A stretch of DNA of 64,000 bases from Rhizobium sp. AC27/96 (GCF_001692325.1 NZ_LXKN01000018.1:310001-374000), one strand, 5' to 3'. Numbered from the stretch's first letter, positions 8,777 to 17,860 are shown. Made by a program: numbers and translations. Notes: generated by a model from the letters alone, not told the origin.

Positions 8777-8795
8777 GTTTTCAGGCATAATTGCC

Positions 8796-9050
8796 TTAAC
8801 GGCGCGGCTCGCCGCCGGGTGCATAGACCGTATCCTGCTCGAAGCGGAATACCGAGCCGCAGCGGCAACGCATCATGTGCTTGCGTGGATCAGTCGACGG
8901 CCGCTCGGTGGCAAAACCATGCGGCATCTGATCGATCTTGAAATCGCGGCTCGGTGCCCGACGATTGTCCGTCTCGGACACCTCGGCAAAACCGATATGC
9001 CCGCACCGCGCGCATTCCAGCTTCCGTGAATATCGATCTCGCGCAGCCAT
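8796..9050 (-). CDS. Small zinc-ribbon-like conserved hypothetical protein, 84 aa
   Basis: The ATG at 9050 was chosen over the longer frame because GGAAGAGA precedes it. The protein begins MAARDRYSRKLECARCGHIG and has a second pair of cysteines in MMRCRCGSVFRF, giving a CxxC...CxC arrangement of a zinc-ribbon kind; the C-terminus TVYAPGGEPRR is basic. No enzymatic motif is seen. It is a stand-alone gene, divergent from the GntR gene at 9219. DNA, RNA or protein binding through the ribbon is an inference from the cysteine pattern alone. Confidence 0.7.
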   Translation of the reverse strand: MAARDRYSRKLECARCGHIGFAEVSETDNRRAPSRDFKIDQMPHGFATERPSTDPRKHMMRCRCGSVFRFEQDTVYAPGGEPRR

Positions 9051-9218
9051 TCTCTTCCAACTCAGAGACTCACATTGCGATCTTTCTATCAGCGCTATCC
9101 GCGCTCTTGAAGCCAGAACGATGCCATTTGTCTGTCCGGCCATCTTTCGCGCCGATCCTGTCATTCACGATATCGACCACAGAAAATATGAAATCGCCGG
9201 AAAAAAGAGATTGACCTG

Positions 9219-9956
9219 ATGGCAGATGTCAGACCAATTTATCGACCCATGACCAAGGCCATGCTCACACCCCTTCCCTCCATCGACCGGACGCAGCAAG
9301 TCATAGAGGCGCTGTCGAGCTTCATCGAATCGTCGAAGCTCCAGGCAGGCGAGCGGCTGCCGACGGAGCGTGAACTGATGGTCGCCCTTTCCGTGGGGCG
9401 CTCGACCATCCGCGAGGTGATCACCTATTTCCAGGCTCTGGGGGTGATGGAAACCCGGAAGGGCAGCGGCACCTATCTGTTGAAGCCCGTTTCCAAGGGC
9501 ACCATCCATATGCCCCTGTCGCTCGATCCGCCGCATCTGCGTGATGCCTTGCTGCAGACGCTCGAAGTTCGCCGCGGCATCGAATGCGAAGCCGGCATGG
9601 TGGCCGCGAGGAAGCGCACCGACGAGGACATCGCCAACATCGAGCAGAAGCTGAACGAGATGGAACGCGTCCACATGGCCAAGGGCACATCCGGGCCTGA
9701 GGATCTCGCCTTTCACCTGGCGGTCTACGACGCCACGCACAATCCGTTGTTCAAGCAACTACTCGAACAGATGCGTGAAACCTTCGAACGCTTCTGGGAC
9801 CATCCCTTCGACCGGCAGGATTTCGCCCGCCGATCCTTCCCCTTTCACCGCACGCTGTTCAACGCAATCGTCGACCAGGATCCCGAGGCGGCGCGCGCCG
9901 AAACATTGAAAATTCTCGACGTTGTCGAGGAAGACATCAAGGAAATGTCCAAATGA
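9219..9956 (+). CDS. FadR-subfamily GntR transcriptional regulator
   Basis: This 245-aa regulator has a winged-helix domain at residues ~25-90 (QAGERLPTERELMVALSVGRS, TIREVITYFQALGVMETR) and an FCD domain at ~105-235 with FHLAVYDATHNPLF and a late FPFHRTLFNAI metal-ligand helix. It overlaps the following PLP-enzyme gene by four bases (ATGA), so it is the first gene of the catabolic operon and presumably its autoregulated controller. An ATG ten codons downstream (9249) is an alternative start. Confidence 0.9.
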   Translation: MADVRPIYRPMTKAMLTPLPSIDRTQQVIEALSSFIESSKLQAGERLPTERELMVALSVGRSTIREVITYFQALGVMETRKGSGTYLLKPVSKGTIHMPLSLDPPHLRDALLQTLEVRRGIECEAGMVAARKRTDEDIANIEQKLNEMERVHMAKGTSGPEDLAFHLAVYDATHNPLFKQLLEQMRETFERFWDHPFDRQDFARRSFPFHRTLFNAIVDQDPEAARAETLKILDVVEEDIKEMSK

Positions 9957-11119
9957 CTGACGGGCTAGAGCCGTTCGAACTTGCATCCCTCATTACGGCC
10001 CATGACGACGGCAACTTCGCCGATGCCGTGGTGCCGCCGATCTTCCAGACTTCGCTGTTCACCTTCTCCAGCTATGACGAGATGATCGCGTCCTATCGCG
10101 GCGAGAAGGTGCGGCCGACCTATACACGCGGCCTCAACCCGACGGTTCGCCTGTTCGAGGAAATGCTGGCGAAGCTCGAGGGTGCTGAGGACGCGCTTGG
10201 ATTTGCCAGCGGCATGGCCGCAATCTCGTCGGCCGTGTTGAGCTTTGTCGAGCCGGGCGACCGGATCGTCGCGGTCAAGCATGTCTATCCCGATGCCTTC
10301 CGTCTCTTCGGCACCATTCTGAAGCGCATGAAGGTCGAAGTGACCTATGTCGACGGCCGGGATGAGGAAGCTGTCGCCAAGGCGTTGCCGGGCGCCAAGG
10401 TCTTCTACATGGAAAGCCCGACGAGCTGGGTCATGGAAGCGCATGATGTCGGCGCGCTGGCCGCGCTCGCCAGGAAGCATGGTGTCGTCTCGATGATCGA
10501 CAACAGCTGGGCTACGCCCTATTTCCAGCAGCCGCTGAAGCTCGGCGTCGACCTCGTCATCCACTCCGCCTCGAAATATCTTGGTGGGCACAGCGATGTG
10601 GTTGCCGGCATCGTCGCTGGCTCGAAGGAGATGATCGCGCGGCTGAAGGCCGAAGCCTACCCTTACCTCGGCGGCAAGCTTTCACCCTTTGACGCCTGGT
10701 TGCTGATCCGCGGCCTTCGTACCCTGCCGATCCGCATGAGGGCGCATGAAGCCTCGGCCATGACGATCGCCAAGCGCCTGCAGGAACTCGATGTTGTCGA
10801 ACAGGTCTGCCATCCCGGCCTCGCCAATCGCTTGCCAACCGGGCTGAACGGCACCTCGGGCCTGTTTTCCTTCATCTTCCGCGAAGGCGTCGATATCAGA
10901 GCCTTTGCCGACCGTCTCAACCTCTTCAAGCTGGGTGTGAGCTGGGGCGGGCATGAAAGCCTGATCGTCCCGGGCGAAGTCGTATTGCAACAGAAGGCGC
11001 AGCCGAATTCCGCGCACACTTTCGGCATCCACCCACGCTCCGTGCGTCTTCATATCGGCCTTGAGGGAACCGAGGCGCTGTGGAGAGAGCTCGAGGAGGC
11101 CATCGCCGCCACCTCGTGA
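9953..11119 (+). CDS. Cys/Met metabolism PLP-dependent enzyme (cystathionine lyase/synthase family)
   Basis: This 388-aa fold-type I PLP enzyme has the early Tyr-Arg region YTRGLNPT, the phosphate-binding stretch GFASGMAAISSAV, MIDNSWATP carrying the cofactor Asp, and Schiff-base lysine in SASKYLGGHSD at about residue 210. The family covers cystathionine beta/gamma-lyases, gamma-synthase and methionine gamma-lyase; the sequence alone does not settle which. Translational coupling to the GntR gene and the ABC transporter behind it suggest degradation of an imported sulfur or beta/gamma-substituted amino compound rather than housekeeping methionine synthesis. Confidence 0.87.
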   Translation: MTDGLEPFELASLITAHDDGNFADAVVPPIFQTSLFTFSSYDEMIASYRGEKVRPTYTRGLNPTVRLFEEMLAKLEGAEDALGFASGMAAISSAVLSFVEPGDRIVAVKHVYPDAFRLFGTILKRMKVEVTYVDGRDEEAVAKALPGAKVFYMESPTSWVMEAHDVGALAALARKHGVVSMIDNSWATPYFQQPLKLGVDLVIHSASKYLGGHSDVVAGIVAGSKEMIARLKAEAYPYLGGKLSPFDAWLLIRGLRTLPIRMRAHEASAMTIAKRLQELDVVEQVCHPGLANRLPTGLNGTSGLFSFIFREGVDIRAFADRLNLFKLGVSWGGHESLIVPGEVVLQQKAQPNSAHTFGIHPRSVRLHIGLEGTEALWRELEEAIAATS

Positions 11120-11160
11120 AGTCGTCAATCCAAGAGGAACATCTAAAAAGGGGAACCAAC

Positions 11161-12420
11161 ATGAAAAGACTGATAACTGCAGCACTCTTTACCGCCTTGA
11201 TGGGCGGTACCGCCTTTGCCGATACGACGTTAAAGCTCGTCGAAGTGATCACCAGCCCCGAGCGTACCGAGACGCTGAAATCGATCGTCGCCAAGTTCGA
11301 GGCGGACAATCCCGGCACCAAGGTCGACATCATCTCCCTGCCCTGGAATGAAGCCTTCCAGAAATTCGCCACCATGGTCTCGGCCGGCGATACGCCCGAC
11401 GTCATGGAAATGCCCGACACCTGGGTATCGCTCTACGGCAACAACGGCATGCTCGAAAGCCTGGAGCCCTATCTGGCGAAGTGGGAGCACACCAAGGAGC
11501 TGACGCCCCGCGCGCTTGAGCTCGGTCGCTACGTCAAGAACACCGCGTATATGCTGCCTTACGGCTTCTATCTGCGTGCCATGTTCTACAACAAGAAGCT
11601 TCTCCAGCAGGCCGGCGTCAGCGAGCCGCCGAAGACGATGGATGACTTCGTCAAGGCGTCCGAAGCCGTCTCCAAGCTGCCGGGCAAATACGGCTACTGC
11701 ATGCGCGGCGGACCGGGCGGCCTGAATGGCTGGATGATCTTCGCGGCCTCCATGGCGGGCGACAACAAATACTTCACGGATGACGGCACCTCCACGATGA
11801 ACAGCGCCGGCTGGGCCAAGGGCATCGAATGGATGGTCGATCTCTACAAGAAGGGCCTGGCGCCGAAGGATAGCGTCAACTGGGGATTCAATGAAGTCGT
11901 CGCCGGCTTCTATTCCGGCACCTGCGCCTTCCTCGATCAGGACCCGGATGCTTTGATCGCCGTCGCCGAGCGCATGAACAAGGACGATTTCGGCGTTGCG
12001 CCGCTGCCGAAGGGACCGGACGGCAAGTCCTTCCCGACCATCGGTTATGGCGGCTGGTCGATGTTCTCCACCAGCCAGAACAAGGACCTCTCCTGGAAGC
12101 TGATCGCGACGCTCGAAGGCCCGGAAGGCAACCTCACCTGGAACAAGAAGATCGGCGCCTTGCCGGCCTACACCGCCGCTGAGAAGGACCCCTTCTATGC
12201 CGGCGATCAGTTCAAGGGCTGGTTCCAGGAGCTGGCGGACAAGGACACGGTTCCGACCGTAATGCCGACCTACCTCGAGGAATTCGCTTTCTTCAAGGAT
12301 TCGCTCGCCATCAAGACGTCGCAGCAGGCGATGCTCGGCGATATCTCGGCCAAGGACCTTGCCGACCAGTGGGCAGATTACCTGACCAAGGCGCAGCAGA
12401 AGTTCCTCGCCAAGAAATAA
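11161..12420 (+). CDS. ABC transporter substrate-binding protein, CUT1 (sugar) type
   Basis: This 419-aa periplasmic receptor starts at the ATG at 11161, preceded by AAAAGGGGAACC; the open frame continues upstream but would overlap the PLP gene. It has a classical Sec signal peptide of 20 residues (MKRLITAALFTALMGGTAFA). The body (KFEADNPGTKVDIISLPWNEAF, GDTPDVMEMPDTWVSLYG) belongs to extracellular solute-binding family 1, usual for oligosaccharide, glycerol-phosphate or glycoside importers. Its linkage to an amino-acid lyase and a dipeptidase makes a sugar substrate uncertain. Confidence 0.88.
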   Translation: MKRLITAALFTALMGGTAFADTTLKLVEVITSPERTETLKSIVAKFEADNPGTKVDIISLPWNEAFQKFATMVSAGDTPDVMEMPDTWVSLYGNNGMLESLEPYLAKWEHTKELTPRALELGRYVKNTAYMLPYGFYLRAMFYNKKLLQQAGVSEPPKTMDDFVKASEAVSKLPGKYGYCMRGGPGGLNGWMIFAASMAGDNKYFTDDGTSTMNSAGWAKGIEWMVDLYKKGLAPKDSVNWGFNEVVAGFYSGTCAFLDQDPDALIAVAERMNKDDFGVAPLPKGPDGKSFPTIGYGGWSMFSTSQNKDLSWKLIATLEGPEGNLTWNKKIGALPAYTAAEKDPFYAGDQFKGWFQELADKDTVPTVMPTYLEEFAFFKDSLAIKTSQQAMLGDISAKDLADQWADYLTKAQQKFLAKK

Positions 12421-12510
12421 TCGGCGCATTCGGCGGCGGAGCGATCCGCCGCCGCTCTTGCTCACCTGAAACAGACGGCGTCCGAACGTCGCGAACGGGA
12501 ACTCTTACAG

Positions 12511-13446
12511 ATGACTTCGATCACCGACACGCTCGACAGGCGTCACGACCGCCGGCCGTGGCTGAAGCGCCTCGCCGACGCCTCGGAACCGTATCTCTAC
12601 AGCGCCCCTGCCCTCATCCTCATCATCGCCGTGATGCTGGTGCCGCTGGCGATCGGCATTTCCTATGCCTTCCGCGATATCCAGCTGCTCAATCCATTTT
12701 CCGGCGGCTTCATCGGCCTGGAGCACTTTCGTGATCTCTCCAAGGACACGGCCTTTTACTGGGCGTTGAAGAATACCCTCTGGTGGACCGGTGCTTCCGT
12801 GGCGCTGCAGTTCATCTTCGGGCTGATCCTGGCTCTACTGCTGGACAAGCCCTTCTACGGCAGGGGGATCGTGCAGGCATTGGTGTTTCTGCCCTGGGCC
12901 GTTCCGTCCTTCCTGGCCGGTCTCAATTGGTCGTGGCTGTTCAACCCCGTCATCGGGCCGATACCGCACTGGCTTTATGCGCTCGGCCTGATGAGCGAGC
13001 CTAGCAACATTCTGTCCGACCCGAACTATGCGATGTGGGGACCGATCGTCGCCAATGTCTGGTGGGGTATTCCGTTCTTTGCAATCACGCTGCTGGCAGC
13101 CCTTCAGGCGATCCCGCGCGATCTCTATGAGGCGGCTTCCATCGACGGCGCCGGCTGGTTCGAACGTTTCCGCTCGATCACGCTTCCCTTCCTCGCACCG
13201 ACCATCGCCATTACCGTGCTATTGCGCACCGTCTGGGTCTCCAACTTCGCCGACCTGATCGTGGTCATGACCGGCGGTGGTCCCGCGGACCGCACGCAGA
13301 TCGTCGCCAGCTACATCTTCACGCAGGCCTTCAAGCGGCTCGACTTCGGTTATGCCTCGGCCATTGCGCTGGTGCTCCTCGTTCTGCTTCTCGCCTATTC
13401 CATGCTGATCATCCTGCTGCGGCAGACCCTGCTGAACAAGGATTGA
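12511..13446 (+). CDS. ABC transporter permease, MalF/UgpA-like
   Basis: This 311-aa permease has about six membrane spans, the first near residues 28-50 (SAPALILIIAVMLVPLAIGI). The EAA loop reads YEAASIDGAGWFERFRSITLP near residue 210. It forms the channel with the next gene, four bases downstream, and receives substrate from the 11161 receptor. The 90-base gap before it has no clear terminator, so it belongs to the same operon. Confidence 0.88.
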   Translation: MTSITDTLDRRHDRRPWLKRLADASEPYLYSAPALILIIAVMLVPLAIGISYAFRDIQLLNPFSGGFIGLEHFRDLSKDTAFYWALKNTLWWTGASVALQFIFGLILALLLDKPFYGRGIVQALVFLPWAVPSFLAGLNWSWLFNPVIGPIPHWLYALGLMSEPSNILSDPNYAMWGPIVANVWWGIPFFAITLLAALQAIPRDLYEAASIDGAGWFERFRSITLPFLAPTIAITVLLRTVWVSNFADLIVVMTGGGPADRTQIVASYIFTQAFKRLDFGYASAIALVLLVLLLAYSMLIILLRQTLLNKD

Positions 13447-13449
13447 GCC

Positions 13450-14280
13450 ATGAGACGATCCATCCTTCCCACCATCGCACATCGGCTGGCGATCCTCTGC
13501 TATGTTCTCTTCGCACTCTTCCCGCTCTTCTGGCTGCTGAAGGTCTCTGTCACGCCGAATGACTTGCTCTATACGGAAGGCGTGCGCATGTGGCCGTCGC
13601 GCACGACGTGGGAACACTATGCCTTCGTGCTGCAGCACAGCGACTTTCCGACCTTCTTCAAGAACAGCGTGATTGTCGCCGGTTCGACGGCAATTGCGGT
13701 GACCATCTGCTCTTCGCTCTCCGGCTACGCGCTCTCCCGTTTCAATTTCCGCGCCAAATACTGGATCGTGGCGTTGATGCTGCTGACGCAGATGTTTCCG
13801 CTGGTCATGCTTGTCGCGCCGATCTTCAAGATCCTGACGCCGCTGCATCTGACGAACAGTCTCACCGGCCTCGTCATCGTCTATACGGCCTTCAACGTGC
13901 CCTTCGCCACCTTCCTGATGCAGTCCTTCTTCGATGGCATTCCGAAGGATCTTGAAGAGGCGGCCATGATCGATGGCGCAACGCAATTCACCGCCTTCCG
14001 GCAGATCATCCTGCCGCTGACGCTGCCTGGGATCGCCGCGACGCTTGGCTTCGTCTTCACGGCTGCCTGGAGCGAACTGCTCTTCGCGCTGATGCTGATC
14101 AATGGCAATCAGGCCGCGACCTTCCCGGTCGGGCTTCTCACCTTCGTCTCAAAATTCTCCGTGGATTTCGGGCAAATGATGGCAGCGGGCGTCATGGCGC
14201 TCATTCCGGCCGCGCTCTTCTTCCTGCTCATCCAACGTTATCTTGTGCAGGGCCTGACGGCCGGCGCGGTCAAGGGTTAG
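13450..14280 (+). CDS. ABC transporter permease, MalG/UgpE-like
   Basis: This 276-aa permease has about six hydrophobic segments, the first at residues 12-33 (LAILCYVLFALFPLFWLLKV), and the EAA loop LEEAAMIDGATQFTAFRQIILP near residue 180. It is the second channel subunit of the CUT1-type importer and is followed by the ATPase gene after four bases. Confidence 0.88.
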   Translation: MRRSILPTIAHRLAILCYVLFALFPLFWLLKVSVTPNDLLYTEGVRMWPSRTTWEHYAFVLQHSDFPTFFKNSVIVAGSTAIAVTICSSLSGYALSRFNFRAKYWIVALMLLTQMFPLVMLVAPIFKILTPLHLTNSLTGLVIVYTAFNVPFATFLMQSFFDGIPKDLEEAAMIDGATQFTAFRQIILPLTLPGIAATLGFVFTAAWSELLFALMLINGNQAATFPVGLLTFVSKFSVDFGQMMAAGVMALIPAALFFLLIQRYLVQGLTAGAVKG

Positions 14281-14284
14281 TCAA

Positions 14285-15343
14285 ATGGCATCGATCGATA
14301 TCCAGAACGTCAAGAAGGCATACGGCCATGTGCAGGTGCTGCACGACATCGATCTGAGGATCAAGGACGGCGAGTTTGTCGTCCTCGTCGGCCCGTCCGG
14401 TTGCGGCAAGTCCACCTTGCTCAGGATGATTGCGGGCCTTGAAGACATTAGCGGCGGCGAAATCCGCATTGCCGACAATCGTGTCAACGAGCTGCATCCG
14501 AAGGACCGTGACATAGCCATGGTCTTCCAGTCCTATGCGCTCTATCCGCATATGAATGTCGCCGGCAACATGAGCTACAGCCTGCGGCTCCGGAAAATGG
14601 CGAAGGAGAGCATTGCCAAGGCGGTCGCAGGAGCTGCCACGAAGCTCGGCCTCGATCCGCTGCTCGAACGCCGGCCGAAGGCGCTTTCCGGCGGCCAGCG
14701 TCAGCGCGTCGCCATGGGCCGCGCCATTGTGCGCCAGCCGAAAGCCTTCCTCTTCGATGAGCCGTTGTCGAACCTCGACGCCCGTCTGCGCGAACAGATG
14801 CGGGCCGAGATCAAGAAATTGCATGGCGACCTGAAAGCGACCTCGATCTACGTCACCCACGACCAGATCGAGGCAATGACGCTGGCGGACCGGATCGTCG
14901 CCATGCATGGCGGGGTGGTTCAGCAGGTCGGCAGCCCGCTGGAACTCTACGACCGCCCCGCCAATCTCTTCGTTGCCGGCTTCATCGGCTCGCCCGGCAT
15001 GAATTTTCTGGATGCGATCTATCAGGAGGGTGGCGTCAAGCTGAAGGATGGCACCTTCGTGCCGCTTGCTGAATCGCTAAAGCTGACGCCCGGCGCAAAG
15101 GTAACTCTCGGCATCCGCCCGGAACATGTCGTCCTGTCCTCGGATCAATCCAACATGGCCGCAACCGTCGAGCTCATCGAACCCACGGGCTTCGGCATCA
15201 TCCTGCATCTTTCGCTGCATGGCCTGCCGTTCAAGGTGTTTACGTTGGACCGCAGTGCGCTCAGCGCCGGGAACCACGTCAATGTCGCCTTCCCGTCGCA
15301 GCATCTGCACGTCTTCGATGAGGACGGAAAAAGGGCGGCCTGA
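14285..15343 (+). CDS. ABC transporter ATP-binding protein, MalK/UgpC-like
   Basis: This 352-aa ATPase has Walker A GPSGCGKST near residue 37, Q-loop MVFQSYALYPHM, signature LSGGQRQRVAMGRAIV and Walker B FLFDEPLSNLDA, then a C-terminal regulatory domain (~235-350) with TLGIRPEHVVL as in MalK-type proteins. It is the last gene of the rightward operon; its TGA stop falls in the loop of the terminator at 15330-15353. Confidence 0.9.
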   Translation: MASIDIQNVKKAYGHVQVLHDIDLRIKDGEFVVLVGPSGCGKSTLLRMIAGLEDISGGEIRIADNRVNELHPKDRDIAMVFQSYALYPHMNVAGNMSYSLRLRKMAKESIAKAVAGAATKLGLDPLLERRPKALSGGQRQRVAMGRAIVRQPKAFLFDEPLSNLDARLREQMRAEIKKLHGDLKATSIYVTHDQIEAMTLADRIVAMHGGVVQQVGSPLELYDRPANLFVAGFIGSPGMNFLDAIYQEGGVKLKDGTFVPLAESLKLTPGAKVTLGIRPEHVVLSSDQSNMAATVELIEPTGFGIILHLSLHGLPFKVFTLDRSALSAGNHVNVAFPSQHLHVFDEDGKRAA

Positions 15344-15353
15344 GCCGCCCTTT
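15330..15353. terminator. Bidirectional terminator hairpin between convergent genes
   Basis: AAAGGGCGGC (15330-15339) pairs perfectly with GCCGCCCTTT (15344-15353) around a four-base loop CTGA. It serves the ABC operon on the plus strand and the peptidase gene on the minus strand, whose stop is at 15360. The TGA stop of the ATPase gene lies inside the loop, an economical arrangement. The run of T on each side is short. Confidence 0.7.
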
Positions 15354-15359
15354 CAGACC

Positions 15360-16505
15360 TCAATCCACAAACGGGTTCGTTGGCCCGTTGGACGGCGGCG
15401 TAAACCAGCGCGGGCCGTCCGCCGTCATGTAGATATGATCCTCGAGCCTGATGCCGAATTTCTGCGGAAAGACGATCATCGGCTCGTTCGAGAAGCACAT
15501 GCCGACTTCAAGCGGTGTTGCATTGCCGCGCACGATATAGGGCTCCTCATGGATCTCCAGCCCCAGGCCGTGACCGGCGCGATGCGGCAATCCGGGCAGC
15601 TTGTAGTCGGGACCCAGCGAATGTTTCGCGAGAACCGAACGCGCGGCATCATCAAGGCTCGAGCAGGCAGCGCCGAGCTTGGCGGCATCGAAGACCGCCT
15701 GCTGCGCTTCCCGCTCGATCGCCCAGGCATCTTCGAAGACGCTATCGCCGGCTTTCAGCTTGTATGTTCGCGTCAGATCGGAGTGATAGCCGTCAATGCG
15801 GGTGCCGGTGTCCACGAGGATGACATCGTCTTCGGCGAGCGTCTGGTCACCATTGGCGCCATGCGGCAGCGATGTCGCCTCGCCGAAGGAGACGATGCAG
15901 AAGGTCGAGCCGCCGTGAGCGCCAACCTCGCGATGCCGTCGATCGATGAACTCAACCACTTCGGAGGCGCGGATACCGGGCTTGAGCAAGGTGTGGGCCT
16001 GCTTGTGGATGCCAAGCGTCAGGTTCATCGCATATTGAATGAGCGCGATTTCAGCAGGAGACTTGATGCGGCGCAGGCGGTTGATGATCGGCCCACCATT
16101 TTTCAACCGCTCGGCACCGAGTTCCGCAGCCAGCGCATGGTAGAAGAACAGCGGCATGTTGTCGTCAAGCGCCAGAATGCCCTTGTTGCCGAGCAGACGT
16201 GCGATGAGAGCTGCGCTGCTCTCCTCCTCCTGCCATTCGAGGATTTCGGCGGGCAAATGCGTCAGCGTCTCGAGGCGACTACGTTCGAAACCAGGAACGA
16301 TGTAGTAAAGCTCGGTCGGCGTCACCAGCGCCCCGAGGAAGCGTTCACTGGCATGCCAGACAAGGCCGGTGAAGTAGCGCAGGCTTTCACTCGGCCCAAG
16401 CAGCATGCCGGCCAAACCCTCCGCATCCAGCAACTGGCGAAGCCATGCAAGACGTGCTTGCTTTTCCTCGTCAGTGATCCGGGGGACTGGATGTTGCCAC
16501 GACAT
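15360..16505 (-). CDS. M24 family Xaa-Pro peptidase (prolidase/creatinase fold)
   Basis: This 381-aa peptidase starts at 16505, where GAGGAG lies at good distance; the open frame extends further but without a ribosome site. Residues ~1-140 form the creatinase N-terminal domain and ~150-380 the pita-bread catalytic domain. The metal ligands are seen in order: VDTGTRIDGYHSDLTRTY (two Asp), LPHRAGHGLGLEIHE (His), FSNEPMIV (Glu) and FGIRLEDHIYMT (Glu). Such enzymes cleave dipeptides ending in proline or related amide bonds. It is convergent with the PLP-lyase/ABC operon, so a shared substrate is plausible but unproven. Confidence 0.88.
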   Translation of the reverse strand: MSWQHPVPRITDEEKQARLAWLRQLLDAEGLAGMLLGPSESLRYFTGLVWHASERFLGALVTPTELYYIVPGFERSRLETLTHLPAEILEWQEEESSAALIARLLGNKGILALDDNMPLFFYHALAAELGAERLKNGGPIINRLRRIKSPAEIALIQYAMNLTLGIHKQAHTLLKPGIRASEVVEFIDRRHREVGAHGGSTFCIVSFGEATSLPHGANGDQTLAEDDVILVDTGTRIDGYHSDLTRTYKLKAGDSVFEDAWAIEREAQQAVFDAAKLGAACSSLDDAARSVLAKHSLGPDYKLPGLPHRAGHGLGLEIHEEPYIVRGNATPLEVGMCFSNEPMIVFPQKFGIRLEDHIYMTADGPRWFTPPSNGPTNPFVD

Positions 16506-16711
16506 TTTTCGACTCCTCAATATTCCAAATCGCATAGGCCTCGCGCCGTATCGGCACGGTGACAGCGACACTAATAATCTTGTAGGCAAAATGTCGACAA
16601 GGAAAAAGAAATCACCGCATCAGGCGTTGCGATCGCTAAATTATCTGACAGCGCGAATAGGCCGCGAGTGGTTGATTGTCTCCATCGAAACACATGGTCG
16701 AGGAGATCAAA

Positions 16712-16939
16712 ATGCAAACTCCAAGCATCGCAATCCAGTCCGCACGCGTTCGGACTTCAAGCAGATCCCGGCGCACGTCGTTCTCGGTTCTCATGGGAAC
16801 GATGCGGTTGCTCACGCGCAAGCTGGCCGAGCGGCGCAACCGAAATGCATTGATGGAGCTTTCGGACGATCAGCTGAAGGATATCGGCCTTTCGCGCGGC
16901 CAATCCGGGAGCGACGTTCATATTTACAGCCGCTACTAA
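16712..16939 (+). CDS. DUF1127 domain protein, 75 aa
   Basis: This is a short basic protein starting at 16712, where GAGGAG lies eight bases upstream. The C-terminal ~45 residues (LAERRNRNALMELSDDQLKDIGLSR) are a typical DUF1127 motif, an Arg-rich helical domain common in alphaproteobacteria. Small DUF1127 proteins have been linked to RNA turnover and to phosphate and carbon metabolism in relatives. The N-terminal ~30 residues are unconserved and Ser/Arg-rich. It is monocistronic, with no anti-SD hairpins beside it, unlike the second DUF1127 gene at 56541. Confidence 0.85.
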   Translation: MQTPSIAIQSARVRTSSRSRRTSFSVLMGTMRLLTRKLAERRNRNALMELSDDQLKDIGLSRGQSGSDVHIYSRY

Positions 16940-17008
16940 AAAGATGGCGCAGAACATGTTAGTTTCATGCAATGCGACCGGCATATGCGGCATAATGGGG
17001 ATTGCGGC

Positions 17009-17860
17009 ATGTCACTGATTTCGACAGCTCTACTGCTGAAAACGAATACGGTTATCATCCGCGATGTCGTGTGTAACGGCGAATGCCGTCACAAGAGCGA
17101 CGAGGAGTGTGCGCACAAGACAAGCCTCGTCTATCCCTATCGTGGCGTCTTCAAGCGCCATGTAGGCCAGAATGACGTGGTCGCCGAGGCCAATCAGGTC
17201 GTGTTCTTCAATGGCGGGCAGGACTATCGGATCAGCCATCCCGTCGATGGCGGCGATTCCTGTCTCGACCTTTCGATCGACGAGTCCGTCCTTCATGAAC
17301 TTGCTCCGGCGGACCAGGTGCAGACCGGCGAAGGCGTCGTCTTTCGCCGGCAGCGCCGTCGCGTCGATCCGCGCGCCCAGGCCCTCGTCGCACTTCTTCG
17401 TCACGGGTTGAGCCGCAACATCGCCGAAAGCCTTGAAGGCGAAACCCTGGCCTTGACGCTCGTGCGCCGCTCGCTCGGTGAGCGGACATCACATGCGGCC
17501 GGCGCGAGCTTTGGGCGGCAGAAACTCGTCGATCGGGCAAAGCTCGTCCTGTCTTCCGATCTTGCCCGGCGCTGGACGCTTGCCGAGATCGCCAGGGAGG
17601 TCGGAGTCTCGCCGGTCTACCTAACGCAGGTCTTCCAGCAGGTCGAGGCCATGCCGCTCTATCGTTATCAGTTGCGGCTGCGGCTGGCGCGTGCGCTCGA
17701 TCTTCTTGGCCAATATAACGACCTGACCATGCTCGGGCTCGATCTTGGTTTTTCCAGCCATAGCCATTTCAGCGCCAGCTTCAAGCAGACCTATGGCCTC
17801 ACGCCCGCAGAATTCCAGCGTTCGGCGCAATTGAAGCCGAAGCACTATACGACTCGCTAA
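17009..17860 (+). CDS. AraC family transcriptional regulator with Cys-rich N-terminus
   Basis: This 283-aa protein has a C-terminal AraC DNA-binding domain (residues ~180-275: WTLAEIAREVGVSPVYLTQVF, then DLGFSSHSHFSASFKQTYG). The N-terminal part looks like a cupin-type sensor and contains CNGECRHKSDEECAHK, a cluster of three Cys and two His near residues 20-35 that could bind metal or respond to oxidation. GGGGA precedes the chosen ATG. The 53-aa Cys-rich gene follows after 80 bases and may be its partner or target. Effector unknown. Confidence 0.88.
   Translation: MSLISTALLLKTNTVIIRDVVCNGECRHKSDEECAHKTSLVYPYRGVFKRHVGQNDVVAEANQVVFFNGGQDYRISHPVDGGDSCLDLSIDESVLHELAPADQVQTGEGVVFRRQRRRVDPRAQALVALLRHGLSRNIAESLEGETLALTLVRRSLGERTSHAAGASFGRQKLVDRAKLVLSSDLARRWTLAEIAREVGVSPVYLTQVFQQVEAMPLYRYQLRLRLARALDLLGQYNDLTMLGLDLGFSSHSHFSASFKQTYGLTPAEFQRSAQLKPKHYTTR

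Noticed and set aside
11230..12465. A 411-codon minus-strand frame
   Set aside because: Antisense to the CUT1 binding protein, which has a clear signal peptide and ribosome site.
15126..16562. A 478-codon plus-strand frame
   Set aside because: It runs antisense through the M24 peptidase gene, whose catalytic motifs are unambiguous.
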